Below are positions 1-8,220 of a stretch of 64,000 nt of DNA, piece by piece. Position numbers and translations under genes: made by a program. Under the pieces are notes generated by a model. The model saw only the letters and a program-made list of their open reading frames with translations. It ran no database searches and was not told the origin of the DNA. This DNA is from Mycolicibacterium iranicum (lineage in GTDB: Bacteria; Actinomycetota; Actinomycetes; Mycobacteriales; Mycobacteriaceae), in NCBI RefSeq assembly GCF_014190915.1, contig NZ_JACHVU010000003.1, forward strand, positions 372,001 through 436,000, in the 5' to 3' direction. Within the stretch, counting starts at the first letter, position 1, and each line of letters starts with the position of its first letter.

Positions 1-904
1 GCAGCATCCGGCCCATCACATGGCTCATCGGCAGGAAGTTCAGGGTGATCGACGGTCGTGCGCCGTCGGCACCCCACCGCTCACGTCCCGAGGGGCGCCA
101 CGCGTTCGCGACGAGGCGCTCGGTGTACATCGCGCCCTTCGGGGCGCCGGTGCTGCCGGACGTGTAGATGAGCAACGTGAGGGGGTCGGGCTCCGGAGAG
201 ATATAGGACTGTGCCGCAGCCTGATTCGCCCCGTTGAGCACGTCCTCGAGCCGGTCGACGCCGAGGCTGCTTCCTGCGTCGACGAGGCGGGTGCGTGCCG
301 AGGCCACGGCGTCGCGATGATCGTCGACGCCGGCCAGGTCGTCGAACACGACGATGCGCCGCACCGACGGTGCGCCGAGGGCGAGCTCCAGGGCGTCGTC
401 GAGATAGTCGATCGACGACGCGAGCACCACGGGTTCGGTTTCGGCGATGATGGGCCGCAACGTGGCCACCGGCGCCGCTGTCTGCAGGGGCACGGCCACC
501 GCACCGCGCAGCGTCAGCGCGATGTCGACGGTGGTGTAGTCGACGCTGGTGAAGCCGAGCATCGCGACGCGGTCGTCGGGTTCGACCTCGGTCAGCGCAC
601 CGGCCACGGCGCGCACACGCTCGGCCAGTTCGGCATAGGTGAGCGTTTCGAAGTGGGGGAGAAGTTCTGCCGAGGTGCGTCCGCCGTGGGGGTCCGCGAC
701 CAGTCGGACGGCACGTTGCCCCACGGCGGGCCGGTCGGCGTACCCGCGCAGGACGGTCTCGATGATGTGTGGCAGGCGCATGTCGGGTGCGTCGATGGCG
801 TCGGTGACGCCCGCGTCGGGGGCGGCCTCCGCGAACTGGACGTCGGTGGAGAACAGGTGCGCGATGCGGCGTTCGAGCCGCTCCTCTTGGGTATCAGTCG
901 ACAT
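1..904 (-). CDS. car: Carboxylic acid reductase, N-terminal part (runs off the window)
   Basis: Only the first ~301 residues are present; the gene continues beyond base 1. The reading starts at ATG 904 with MSTDTQEERLERRI, the N-terminus I recall for mycobacterial carboxylic acid reductases (FadD9/CAR type). The adenylation P-loop TSGSTGAPKG is at residues 248-257. The full-length family is about 1170 residues: adenylation domain, phosphopantetheine carrier and a C-terminal NADPH reductase, together reducing fatty or aromatic acids to aldehydes. The last two domains lie outside the window and cannot be confirmed, so a plain fatty-acid-CoA ligase is the alternative. CAR is favoured because the N-terminus matches and because fadD9 sits beside gabT in M. 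tuberculosis. The AT-rich upstream region carries a small palindrome at 969-981. Confidence 0.85.
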   Translation of the reverse strand, partial: MSTDTQEERLERRIAHLFSTDVQFAEAAPDAGVTDAIDAPDMRLPHIIETVLRGYADRPAVGQRAVRLVADPHGGRTSAELLPHFETLTYAELAERVRAVAGALTEVEPDDRVAMLGFTSVDYTTVDIALTLRGAVAVPLQTAAPVATLRPIIAETEPVVLASSIDYLDDALELALGAPSVRRIVVFDDLAGVDDHRDAVASARTRLVDAGSSLGVDRLEDVLNGANQAAAQSYISPEPDPLTLLIYTSGSTGAPKGAMYTERLVANAWRPSGRERWGADGARPSITLNFLPMSHVMGRML

Positions 905-968
905 CTTGCGTCCTTGGGAACTCATCGGGGGAATAGGAGGCGCGACGCTGCGCCTACGGAAAACTACG

Positions 969-981
969 TTAGTAAAACTAA
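969..981. promoter_or_regulatory. Palindrome TTAGT-AAA-ACTAA upstream of car
   Basis: Perfect 5-3-5 palindrome TTAGTAAAACTAA, 65 bp before the car start, inside an AT-rich patch (about 955-1005) in otherwise GC-rich DNA. The position suits an operator for a TetR-like repressor. No regulator gene lies next to it in the window, so its function is inferred only from symmetry and place. Confidence 0.4.
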
Positions 982-1114
982 ATGTATTCCGATAAAGGTC
1001 CCTGCGCGCCTGCCAATGTGCTGTGACTGCGCTGTGCGCTGATGTGTGGGTCACACGCCCGCCCACGTGGAGTCGAGCATCACGTTTCGCCGAAAGCCCT
1101 GGGGGAGAAGAATA

Positions 1115-1516
1115 GTGGAGCTAACAGAAGGAGGGGTCGCCATCACCACGCCGCTCGACACCATGGCCGTCGATGTTCTCGACGACGTCTGCGACCGCCT
1201 GACCGCGGAGGCATTCGGCGGATCCGTCCCGCCCGACGCCACGCGGTCCTACCCGGTGTCCGCCGTGTGTTCGGCATTGGATGTCCCCGCCCACCAGTGG
1301 CCGTTGTTCGCGCGGTGCGCAACCGACTACCTCGACCCCGACGCGATCGAGCAGCTGTACTGGCATCTCGACGTGCTCATCGCCGACAGGTGCTGCGCAC
1401 CCCGGGACGACCTGCTCTCCGAGCTGATCGCCCTGGAGGTCGACGGGGACGGTCTCACCGTCGACGATCTCCACACCATCGTGGCCGTTCTGCTCGCCGG
1501 TGCCGAGCTCGGCTGA
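1115..1516 (+). CDS. Short cytochrome P450-like protein lacking the haem-binding half
   Basis: The GTG at 1115 is preceded by GGGGGAGAAG; the frame is also open back to 1046. The ~133-residue product resembles the middle of bacterial P450s: a YPVSAVCSALDVP stretch like the usual P-V-x-V-I-x-x-L-G-V-P, then YLDPDA, then RDDLLSELI-x-x-EVDGDGLTVDDL, then an I-helix start ending in VLLAGAELG. It stops exactly where a P450 would continue AG-x-E-T-T. The I-helix threonine, the ExxR pair and the haem-ligand cysteine are all absent, so it cannot be a working monooxygenase. It is either a truncated relic or a small protein derived from a P450. The neighbours, car and an aldehyde dehydrogenase, give no clear role. 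Confidence 0.6.
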   Translation: MELTEGGVAITTPLDTMAVDVLDDVCDRLTAEAFGGSVPPDATRSYPVSAVCSALDVPAHQWPLFARCATDYLDPDAIEQLYWHLDVLIADRCCAPRDDLLSELIALEVDGDGLTVDDLHTIVAVLLAGAELG

Positions 1517-1543
1517 CCGGCGAGTCCCTGACGCCCCGGGCGG

Positions 1544-2977
1544 CTACCCGGTGTAGGCCATCACGTGCTTGATGCGGGTGTAATCCTCCAGCCCGTACAT
1601 CGACAGGTCCTTTCCGTGGCCGGAGGACTTGAATCCGCCGTGCGGCATCTCGGCGACGAGCGGGATGTGGGTGTTGATCCACACGCACCCGAAATCCAGC
1701 GCGTTGGACACCCGCAGGGCCCGCGACACATCCTTGGTCCACACCGAGGACGCGAGCGCGTACTCGACGCCGTTGGCGTAGCCGATGGCCTGCTCCTCGT
1801 CGGTGAACGACTGCACGGTGATGACCGGGCCGAAGATCTCCTGCTGGATCAGCCGGTCGTCCTGGCGAAGTCCGCCGATGACGGTCGGTTCGACGTAGAA
1901 ACCCTTGTCGCCCTGGCGGTTTCCGCCGACGGCGACGGATGCGTGTGAGGGGATGTCGGAGAAGAACGACAGCACCCGCTCCATCTGGTTGACGTTGTTG
2001 ACCGGCGGCACCCAGGCGTCCTCGTCGTCCGCGGGACGCCCGAACGTCGTCGTCGCCCCCTTCGCCTGCTCGGCGAGCGCAGCGGTCAGGTCGGCGGCGA
2101 TCGACGCCGAGGCGAGCACCCGGGTCGCGGCCGTGCAGTCCTGCCCGGCGTTGAAGTACGCCGCGGTGGCGATGCCCTCGGCGGCCGCGCCGAGGTCGGC
2201 GTCGTCGAACACGATGACCGGCGCCTTACCGCCGAGTTCCAGGTGGGTGCGTTTGAGGTTGCCGCCCGCGCTGACCGCCACGGCCTTGCCGGCGGCCACC
2301 GACCCGGTGATGGCGACCATCTCAGGCGTCGGATGCGACACGAGGTTGGCGCCGGTGACCCGGTCGCCGGTCACGACGTTCAGCACGCCGGCAGGAAGAT
2401 GCTTGGCCGCGAGCTCGGCGAGCATGACCGTCGTGACGGGGGTGGTGTCGCTGGGCTTGATGACCACGGTGTTGCCCGCCGCGATCGCCGGGCAGATCTT
2501 CCAGATCGCCATCATCATCGGGTAGTTCCACGGCGCCACCTGACCGATGACCCCGACCGGTTCGCGGCGGATCCACGACGTGTGGTCGGCCATGTACTCG
2601 CCGGCCGACCTGCCCTCCAGAACCCGCGCCGCACCGGCGAAGAACCGGATCTGGTCGACCATCGGCGGGATCTCCTCGGCCGCGGTGACGTGGTTGGGCT
2701 TGCCCGTGTTGCGTCCCTCGGCGGCGATCAGGTCGTCGGCGGCCTTCTCCACCTCGTCGGCGAAATCGAGCAGCGCCTTCTGCCGCTGAGAGGGGGTGGT
2801 CTTCTTCCATTCCTTGAACGCCTTCGAGGCCGCCGCGTACGCGTTGTCGATGTCCTGTTCGTTGGACACCGGTGCGGTTCCGTACTGCTCGCCGGTGCTC
2901 GGGTCGATCAGGGGCATGGTGGCGCCGCCGGTCGAGTCGACGAGTTCGCCGCCGATGAAGTTCTTGACGGTGGTCAT
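1544..2977 (-). CDS. Gamma-aminobutyraldehyde dehydrogenase (aldehyde dehydrogenase family)
   Basis: A 477-residue NAD(P)-dependent aldehyde dehydrogenase. APWNYP (148-153) and the GS-x-x-x-G coenzyme loop (225-230) are present. The catalytic glutamate is in LELGG (E247) and the catalytic cysteine in GQDC (C281). The C-terminal SGHGKDLSMYGLEDY stretch is typical of aminobutyraldehyde/betaine aldehyde dehydrogenases of the YdcW/PatD type, which oxidise 4-aminobutanal to GABA. The gene lies 29 bp downstream of gabT on the same strand, so the pair would form a putrescine/GABA degradation operon ending in succinate semialdehyde. The exact substrate is inferred from motif and neighbour; succinate-semialdehyde dehydrogenase is the main alternative. 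Confidence 0.85.
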   Translation of the reverse strand: MTTVKNFIGGELVDSTGGATMPLIDPSTGEQYGTAPVSNEQDIDNAYAAASKAFKEWKKTTPSQRQKALLDFADEVEKAADDLIAAEGRNTGKPNHVTAAEEIPPMVDQIRFFAGAARVLEGRSAGEYMADHTSWIRREPVGVIGQVAPWNYPMMMAIWKICPAIAAGNTVVIKPSDTTPVTTVMLAELAAKHLPAGVLNVVTGDRVTGANLVSHPTPEMVAITGSVAAGKAVAVSAGGNLKRTHLELGGKAPVIVFDDADLGAAAEGIATAAYFNAGQDCTAATRVLASASIAADLTAALAEQAKGATTTFGRPADDEDAWVPPVNNVNQMERVLSFFSDIPSHASVAVGGNRQGDKGFYVEPTVIGGLRQDDRLIQQEIFGPVITVQSFTDEEQAIGYANGVEYALASSVWTKDVSRALRVSNALDFGCVWINTHIPLVAEMPHGGFKSSGHGKDLSMYGLEDYTRIKHVMAYTG

Positions 2978-3006
2978 ATCAGTCAGCTCCGTGATGGTCG
3001 GATCGG

Positions 3007-4350
3007 TCAGAGGTCGCGCAGGAGGAGTTCGAGGATGTCGAGCCCTTCGAGGAGGAGCTCGTCGCTGATGGCCAGCGGTGGCAGGAAGCGCAGCACATTG
3101 CCGAAGGTGCCGCAGGTCAGCACGATCACCCCGGCCTGATGCGCCGCCGTGCTGAGTTTCTTGGTGAGCTCGGCGTCGGGTTCGGTGGTGCCGGGCTTGA
3201 CCAGCTCGACCGCGATCATCGCGCCGCGGCCGCGGACGTCGCCGATGCGGTCGTCCTCGGCCTGCATCCGGCCCAGCCTGTCCTTCATCAGCGCTTCGAT
3301 CTGCGCGGCGCGGGCCACCAGGCCGTCGGCTTCGATCGTCTCGATGGTGGCCAGCGCCGCTGCGCACGCCACCGGATTGCCGCCGTACGTGCCGCCGAGG
3401 CCACCGACGTGGGTGGCGTCCATGATGTCGGCACGACCGGTCACCGCGGACAGCGGCATGCCGTCGGCGATGCCCTTCGCCGTCACGATCAAGTCGGGCA
3501 CGATGCCCTCGTGCTCGCAGGCGAACATCGCCCCGGTGCGCGCGAAACCGGTCTGCACCTCGTCGGCGATGAAGACGACGTCGTTGTCGCGGCACCACTG
3601 GAGCAGCGTGGGCAGGAAGCCCTCCGCCGGGACGATGAAGCCGCCCTCGCCCTGGATCGGCTCGATGATCACGGCGGCGAGATTGTCGGCGCCGACCTGT
3701 TTGTCGATGACCGTGATCGCGCGCCGCGCCGCGAGTTCGCCATCGGTCGCCAGCTCCTTGCCGCCGAATTCGGCGTCGCGGAACGGGTAGGACAGCGGTG
3801 CGCGGTAGACCTCGGGGGCGAACGGGCCGAAGCCGTGCTTGTACGGCATCGACTTCGCGGTCAGGGCCATCGTGAGGTTCGTGCGCCCGTGGTAGGCGTG
3901 ATCGAACGACACCACCGCCTGCTTCCGTGTGAATGTCCTGGCAATCTTGACCGCGTTCTCCACGGCCTCCGAGCCGGAGTTGAACAGCGCGGAGCGCTTG
4001 TCGCCGTCGCCGGGGGTCAGGCGGTTCAATGCCTCGGCCACGGCCACGTACCCCTCGTAGGGCGTGACCATGAAGCAGGTGTGGGTGAAGCGGGCGGCCT
4101 GCTCGGCCACCGCCTCGACGACCCTGGGCGAGGCGTTGCCGATCGTGGTCACGGCGATGCCCGCCCCCAGGTCGATCAGCCGGTTGCCGTCGACGTCCTC
4201 GACGATCCCGCCGAACGCCCGTGCTGCGTAGACAGGCATCGTGTTGCCGACCCCGGTGGCCACCGCGGCGGTCTTACGCGCGATGAGCTCCGATGAGCGA
4301 GGGCCGGGGATGGCGGTGGCGAGGTGGCGGCTCTGTTCGAGAGCGCTCAC
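3007..4350 (-). CDS. gabT: 4-aminobutyrate aminotransferase
   Basis: A 447-residue class III PLP aminotransferase. It starts at GTG 4350 behind AGGAGG at a good spacing. Visible motifs are NSGSEAVENAVK (124-135), HAYHGRT (151-157), IADEVQTGFARTG with the cofactor aspartate D263, and the Schiff-base lysine in TAKGIADGMPLSAV (K292). It moves the amino group from GABA to 2-oxoglutarate, giving succinate semialdehyde and glutamate. It is the first gene of an operon with the aldehyde dehydrogenase downstream. Position between the fadD9/CAR-type gene and yajC matches M. tuberculosis gabT (Rv2589). Confidence 0.95.
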   Translation of the reverse strand: MSALEQSRHLATAIPGPRSSELIARKTAAVATGVGNTMPVYAARAFGGIVEDVDGNRLIDLGAGIAVTTIGNASPRVVEAVAEQAARFTHTCFMVTPYEGYVAVAEALNRLTPGDGDKRSALFNSGSEAVENAVKIARTFTRKQAVVSFDHAYHGRTNLTMALTAKSMPYKHGFGPFAPEVYRAPLSYPFRDAEFGGKELATDGELAARRAITVIDKQVGADNLAAVIIEPIQGEGGFIVPAEGFLPTLLQWCRDNDVVFIADEVQTGFARTGAMFACEHEGIVPDLIVTAKGIADGMPLSAVTGRADIMDATHVGGLGGTYGGNPVACAAALATIETIEADGLVARAAQIEALMKDRLGRMQAEDDRIGDVRGRGAMIAVELVKPGTTEPDAELTKKLSTAAHQAGVIVLTCGTFGNVLRFLPPLAISDELLLEGLDILELLLRDL

Positions 4351-4710
4351 AGGAAAACCTCCTACAGACCCGTTGAGAGATGAGACGTCGACGACTGCCG
4401 CGTGTGGTTCGAGCCTAGTCCCACACAGCGTCGATCCGTCGAGAAGTGGGGCACTGTGTGGCGGAATCGGTAGTGGACTCGACAAACGGCGACGGAATTC
4501 GTCGTCCACGCCCACATGCGCCGAGCAGCGGGCGGTGCGCTCGGACCGCCGTGGGGACCGGCCGCGGACCGGGGGGACGGAACGCAGGCGGTGCAATGGC
4601 ACACTGGACCACTGAGTCCTTGATGACGGGGTGCCGCCGTGCCGGCCGGCGAGCCTGTCCACACGAGACCGCATACACAGAGAATCGAAACGTAGAGAGA
4701 CACCTTCGCC
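4351..4710. other. Divergent intergenic region gabT/yajC (360 bp, no gene)
   Basis: No convincing gene: open frames here have no ribosome site and no recognisable protein. The region must hold promoters for gabT (leftward) and the yajC-secDF operon (rightward). An 8-bp inverted repeat, CCACACAG (4421-4428) and CTGTGTGG (4454-4461), lies 70-110 bp upstream of gabT and could be a regulator site. No clear -10/-35 pair stands out before yajC. Confidence 0.5.
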
Positions 4711-5094
4711 ATGGATTTGGTCGTTTTCCTGCCCCTGCTCATCATCATGGGCGCGTTCATGTACTTCGCGTCGCGCCGCCAGAAGAAGGCGATGCAGGCC
4801 ACCATCGACCTGCACAACTCGCTGGAGGTGGGCGACCGCATCCACACCACGTCGGGTCTGCAGGGCACCATCACCGGCATCGGCGACGACTACGTCGACG
4901 TGGAGATCGCCCCCGGGGTGGTCACCACCTGGATGAAGCTCGCGGTGCGCGACCGCATCGTCGATGACGTCGACGACATCGACGAGGACTCCGACATCGA
5001 CGACACCGCTCTCGACGGTACGGCCGACGGCCTGGAGCCGCGGTCGACCGGCACCGAGATCACCGATCGTCCCAACACCAAGACTGACGGCTGA
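4711..5094 (+). CDS. yajC: Preprotein translocase subunit YajC
   Basis: A 127-residue small inner-membrane protein. One N-terminal membrane helix (about residues 2-17) is followed by SRRQKKAMQA and the YajC core, with GDRIHTTSGLQGTI and the DDYVDVEIAPGV segment. The tail after residue ~85 is rich in Asp/Glu and low complexity. YajC associates with SecDF and the SecYEG channel. It is the first gene of yajC-secD-secF; the 64-bp gap to secD contains the secD ribosome site. Confidence 0.95.
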   Translation: MDLVVFLPLLIIMGAFMYFASRRQKKAMQATIDLHNSLEVGDRIHTTSGLQGTITGIGDDYVDVEIAPGVVTTWMKLAVRDRIVDDVDDIDEDSDIDDTALDGTADGLEPRSTGTEITDRPNTKTDG

Positions 5095-5158
5095 GATCTC
5101 AGCAGCAGCACGTACTCTTTGCGGTGCTGACGACCTGATCTCGAGGAGACTCTGAAAC

Positions 5159-6937
5159 GTGGCATCGTCTTCGACGGTTCACCCTGCCCGCTACCTGGGC
5201 CTGTTCCTGGTGCTGCTCATCGGCGCCTACCTACTGGTGTTCCTCACCGGTGACAAGAAACCCGACCCGAAGCTGGGCATCGACCTCCAGGGCGGCACGC
5301 GCGTCACCCTGACGGCGCGGACGCCCGACGGCTCCGAGCCGTCGCGCGACGCCCTGATCCAGGCCCAGCAGATCATCAGCTCCCGCGTGGACGGCCTCGG
5401 CGTGTCCGGCTCCGAGGTGATCATCGACGGCAACAATCTGGTCATCACCGTGCCGGGCGACGACACCAGCGAGGCCCGCAGCCTGGGCCAGACGGCGCGG
5501 CTCTACATCCGTCCCGTGGTGCACGTGATTCCGGCGGGATCGACACCGCCCCCCGACGCGGGCCCGCAGCAGGCGCCCCCGGGTGCCATCCCGGGTCTGC
5601 CGCCCGGCGCGATCCCCGGCCTCCCGGACGGCGCCATTCCCGGTATGCCGCCCGGCGCGGCCCCGCCGCCCGGGGAGCCGGCCGCGCCGGCGCCTCAGCC
5701 GCGCCCGTTCCCGCAGCAGCCTGCGCCGAGCCCGTCGCCCGCACCGCCGGGGCCGGCCTCCCAGAGCCCGCCGCCCGCGGAACCGCCCCCGCCGATCCTG
5801 CCGAACGAAGGCGAGGGCGAGGACGTGCCACTGGCGATCCAGATCGAGGACGAGAAGCGGCTGCGTCAGAGCAGCGAGCAGGCGATCCAGATCCTGGCGC
5901 TGCAGTTCCAGGCCACCCGCTGCGGTGAAGAGGACGTGCTCGCAGGCAACGACGACCCGAACCTCCCGCTGGTCACCTGTTCGCAGGACGGCAGCGAGGT
6001 GTATCTGCTCGACAAGTCGATCATCAACGGCGAGGAGATCGCCAACGCGACATCGGGGCTGAACCAGCAGGCCGGCGAGTACGTCGTCGATCTGGAGTTC
6101 AAGGATCAGGGCGCCAAGACGTGGTCGGACTTCACCGCGGCCAATGTGGGCACCCAGACGGCGTTCGTGCTCGACTCGAGGGTCGTCAGCGCCCCGGTCA
6201 TCAACGAGCCGATCCCCGGCGGCAAGACCCAGATCACCGGCCAGTTCACCCAGGACTCGGCGCGCGAGCTGGCGAACGTTCTCAAGTACGGATCGCTGCC
6301 GCTGTCGTTCGAGTCCTCGGAGGCCGAGACGGTGTCCGCGACGCTGGGCCTGTCCTCGCTGCGCGCCGGTCTGATCGCAGGCGCCGTGGGGCTGGCCGCC
6401 GTGCTGCTCTACTCGCTGCTGTACTACCGCGCCCTCGGTCTGCTGATCGCGCTGTCCCTGGTGGCCTCGGGCGCGATGGTGTTCGCGATCCTCGTGCTGC
6501 TCGGCCGGTACATCAACTACACGCTCGACCTGGCGGGTATCGCAGGTCTGATCATCGGTATCGGTATGACCGCGGACTCGTTCGTGGTGTTCTTCGAACG
6601 CATCAAAGACGAGATCCGAGAAGGCCGGTCGTTCCGATCCGCGGTTCCGCGAGGCTGGGCGCGGGCGCGCAAGACGATTCTGTCCGGCAACGCCGTCACC
6701 TTCCTGGCCGCTGCCGTGCTGTACTTCCTGGCCGTCGGCCAGGTGAAGGGCTTCGCGTTCACCCTCGGCCTCACGACGATCCTCGACGTGGTCATCGTGT
6801 TCCTGGTGACCTGGCCCCTGGTCTTCATGGCCTCGAAGTCGACCACCTGGGCCAAACCGTCGCTCAACGGACTCGGAGCCGTCCAGCAGATCGCCCGCGA
6901 ACGCCGAGCTGCCGCGAACGCGGCGGGACGGGGATAA
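5159..6937 (+). CDS. secD: Protein translocase subunit SecD
   Basis: A 592-residue SecD of the RND-like SecDF complex, which uses the proton gradient to help pull exported proteins across the membrane. It starts at GTG 5159 behind GAGGAG. One membrane helix spans about residues 12-30. The family motif [12 protein letters not shown] is at 38-49. A large periplasmic region follows, then five C-terminal helices (about 400-575) containing [20 protein letters not shown] proline-rich stretch at about residues 128-216 interrupts the first periplasmic domain; its start is an octapeptide repeat annotated separately. SecF starts 3 bp after the stop, so the two are co-translated. Confidence 0.97.
   Translation: MASSSTVHPARYLGLFLVLLIGAYLLVFLTGDKKPDPKLGIDLQGGTRVTLTARTPDGSEPSRDALIQAQQIISSRVDGLGVSGSEVIIDGNNLVITVPGDDTSEARSLGQTARLYIRPVVHVIPAGSTPPPDAGPQQAPPGAIPGLPPGAIPGLPDGAIPGMPPGAAPPPGEPAAPAPQPRPFPQQPAPSPSPAPPGPASQSPPPAEPPPPILPNEGEGEDVPLAIQIEDEKRLRQSSEQAIQILALQFQATRCGEEDVLAGNDDPNLPLVTCSQDGSEVYLLDKSIINGEEIANATSGLNQQAGEYVVDLEFKDQGAKTWSDFTAANVGTQTAFVLDSRVVSAPVINEPIPGGKTQITGQFTQDSARELANVLKYGSLPLSFESSEAETVSATLGLSSLRAGLIAGAVGLAAVLLYSLLYYRALGLLIALSLVASGAMVFAILVLLGRYINYTLDLAGIAGLIIGIGMTADSFVVFFERIKDEIREGRSFRSAVPRGWARARKTILSGNAVTFLAAAVLYFLAVGQVKGFAFTLGLTTILDVVIVFLVTWPLVFMASKSTTWAKPSLNGLGAVQQIARERRAAANAAGRG
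5576..5660 (+). repeat. Octapeptide repeat inside secD (PPGAIPGL units)
   Basis: Residues 140-167 of SecD read as [24 protein letters not shown] and a degenerate PPGA unit, encoded by 24-bp repeats that differ at third codon positions. The rest of the insert (to about residue 216) is Pro/Ala/Ser-rich without a clear period. Mycobacterial SecD proteins often carry a proline-rich insert here; the repeated unit suggests growth by tandem duplication. Confidence 0.8.
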
Positions 6938-6940
6938 GCC

Positions 6941-8215
6941 ATGGCCACACGTAACCGCGCCGACCTGGAATCGACCGCCGAGGAAGCGCCCGACCTGGAA
7001 GCCGCCGCCGGGGATGCCCCCAAGCACGGGTTCTTCGTGCGCCTGTACACGGGCACCGGTGCGTTCGAGGTCATGGGCAAACGCAAGCTCTGGTACTCGA
7101 TCAGCGGCCTGATCGTGGCGATCGCCGTCGGGGCGATCCTGATCCGCGGCTTCACTTTCGGCATCGACTTCGAGGGCGGCACCAAGGTGTCGTTCCCCCG
7201 CACCGACACCCAGGCGACGACCCAGGACGTCGAGACCGTCTTCACCGACACGATCGGCCGAGCTCCGGACGCCGTCGTGGTGGTCGGCAGCGGCGACTCG
7301 GCGACCTTCCAGATCCGGTCGGAGACGCTGAACAACGACGAGATCGTCAAGCTGCGCAGTGCGCTGTTCGATCGGTTCCAGCCCGTCGGCGCCAACGGCC
7401 AACCGAGCGAACAGGCCGTCAGCGACTCGGCGGTGTCGGAGACCTGGGGTGGCCAGATCACCCAGAAGGCGCTGATCGCGCTGGTGGTCTTCCTCGTGCT
7501 CGCCGCGATCTACATCACCGTGCGCTACGAGCGTTATATGGCCCTCGCCGCGCTGGCGACGCTGCTGTTCGACCTGGTGGTCACCGCCGGTATCTACGCG
7601 CTCGTCGGGTTCGAGGTCACCCCGGCGACCGTGATCGGCCTGCTGACGATCCTCGGGTTCTCGCTCTACGACACCGTCATCGTCTTCGACAAGGTCGAGG
7701 AGAACACCGACGGCTTCGAGCACACCACCCGGCGGACGTTCGCCGAGCAGGCGAACCTCGCGGTCAACCAGACGTTCATGCGCTCGATCAACACCAGCCT
7801 CATCTCGGTGCTGCCGATCGTGGCGCTGATGGTCATCGCGGTCTGGCTGCTCGGCGTCGGCACGCTGATGGACCTCGCGCTCGTGCAGCTGGTGGGTGTC
7901 ATCGTCGGCACCTACTCGTCGATCTACTTCGCGACCCCGCTGCTGGTGAGCCTGCGCGAACGCACCGATGTGGTCCGCAAGCACACCCGTAGGGTGCTCA
8001 ACCGCCGCAAGACCGCGGCGGCCCGGGCGGGGGGCGCCGAGATCGACGACACCGCTGCAGACGGCGCCGCCGGCCGCGATGCCGAGCCGGCCGCCGTCGC
8101 CGCCACCCCGCAGGCTCCCGCGCCGGACAAGCCGCAGCCGGGCGCTCGTCCCGTCCGTCCGACCAGCAGCAGGACCGGGCGACCGTCGGGTAAGCGCACC
8201 CCGCGGAGCCGGTAG
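6941..8215 (+). CDS. secF: Protein translocase subunit SecF
   Basis: A 424-residue partner of SecD in the proton-driven SecDF complex. The N-terminal ~35 residues are polar. A membrane helix at about 50-69 is followed by the family motif GIDFEGGTKV and a periplasmic domain. Five more helices include TPATVIGLLTILGFSLYDT and VIVFDKVEEN. The last ~85 residues form a cytoplasmic, Ala/Pro/Arg-rich tail with no recognised domain. It lies 3 bp after secD and 5 bp before the lipoprotein gene, so the whole run is probably one transcript. Confidence 0.97.
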   Translation: MATRNRADLESTAEEAPDLEAAAGDAPKHGFFVRLYTGTGAFEVMGKRKLWYSISGLIVAIAVGAILIRGFTFGIDFEGGTKVSFPRTDTQATTQDVETVFTDTIGRAPDAVVVVGSGDSATFQIRSETLNNDEIVKLRSALFDRFQPVGANGQPSEQAVSDSAVSETWGGQITQKALIALVVFLVLAAIYITVRYERYMALAALATLLFDLVVTAGIYALVGFEVTPATVIGLLTILGFSLYDTVIVFDKVEENTDGFEHTTRRTFAEQANLAVNQTFMRSINTSLISVLPIVALMVIAVWLLGVGTLMDLALVQLVGVIVGTYSSIYFATPLLVSLRERTDVVRKHTRRVLNRRKTAAARAGGAEIDDTAADGAAGRDAEPAAVAATPQAPAPDKPQPGARPVRPTSSRTGRPSGKRTPRSR

Positions 8216-8220
8216 GGCCG

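Noticed and set aside
4401-4430. tRNA-like GGTTCGAGCC sequence between gabT and yajC
   Set aside because: Only the T-loop resemblance exists; no acceptor stem, D-arm or anticodon arm can be folded around it.
3599-4845. Longer upstream start for gabT beyond GTG 4350
   Set aside because: The extra ~165 residues are low complexity and run across the promoter region; AGGAGG fits GTG 4350 exactly.
5231-7984. A 917-codon open frame on the minus strand across secD and secF
   Set aside because: It is antisense to two well-conserved genes and its product is Arg/Gly/Asp-rich low complexity. High GC at third codon positions creates such shadow frames.
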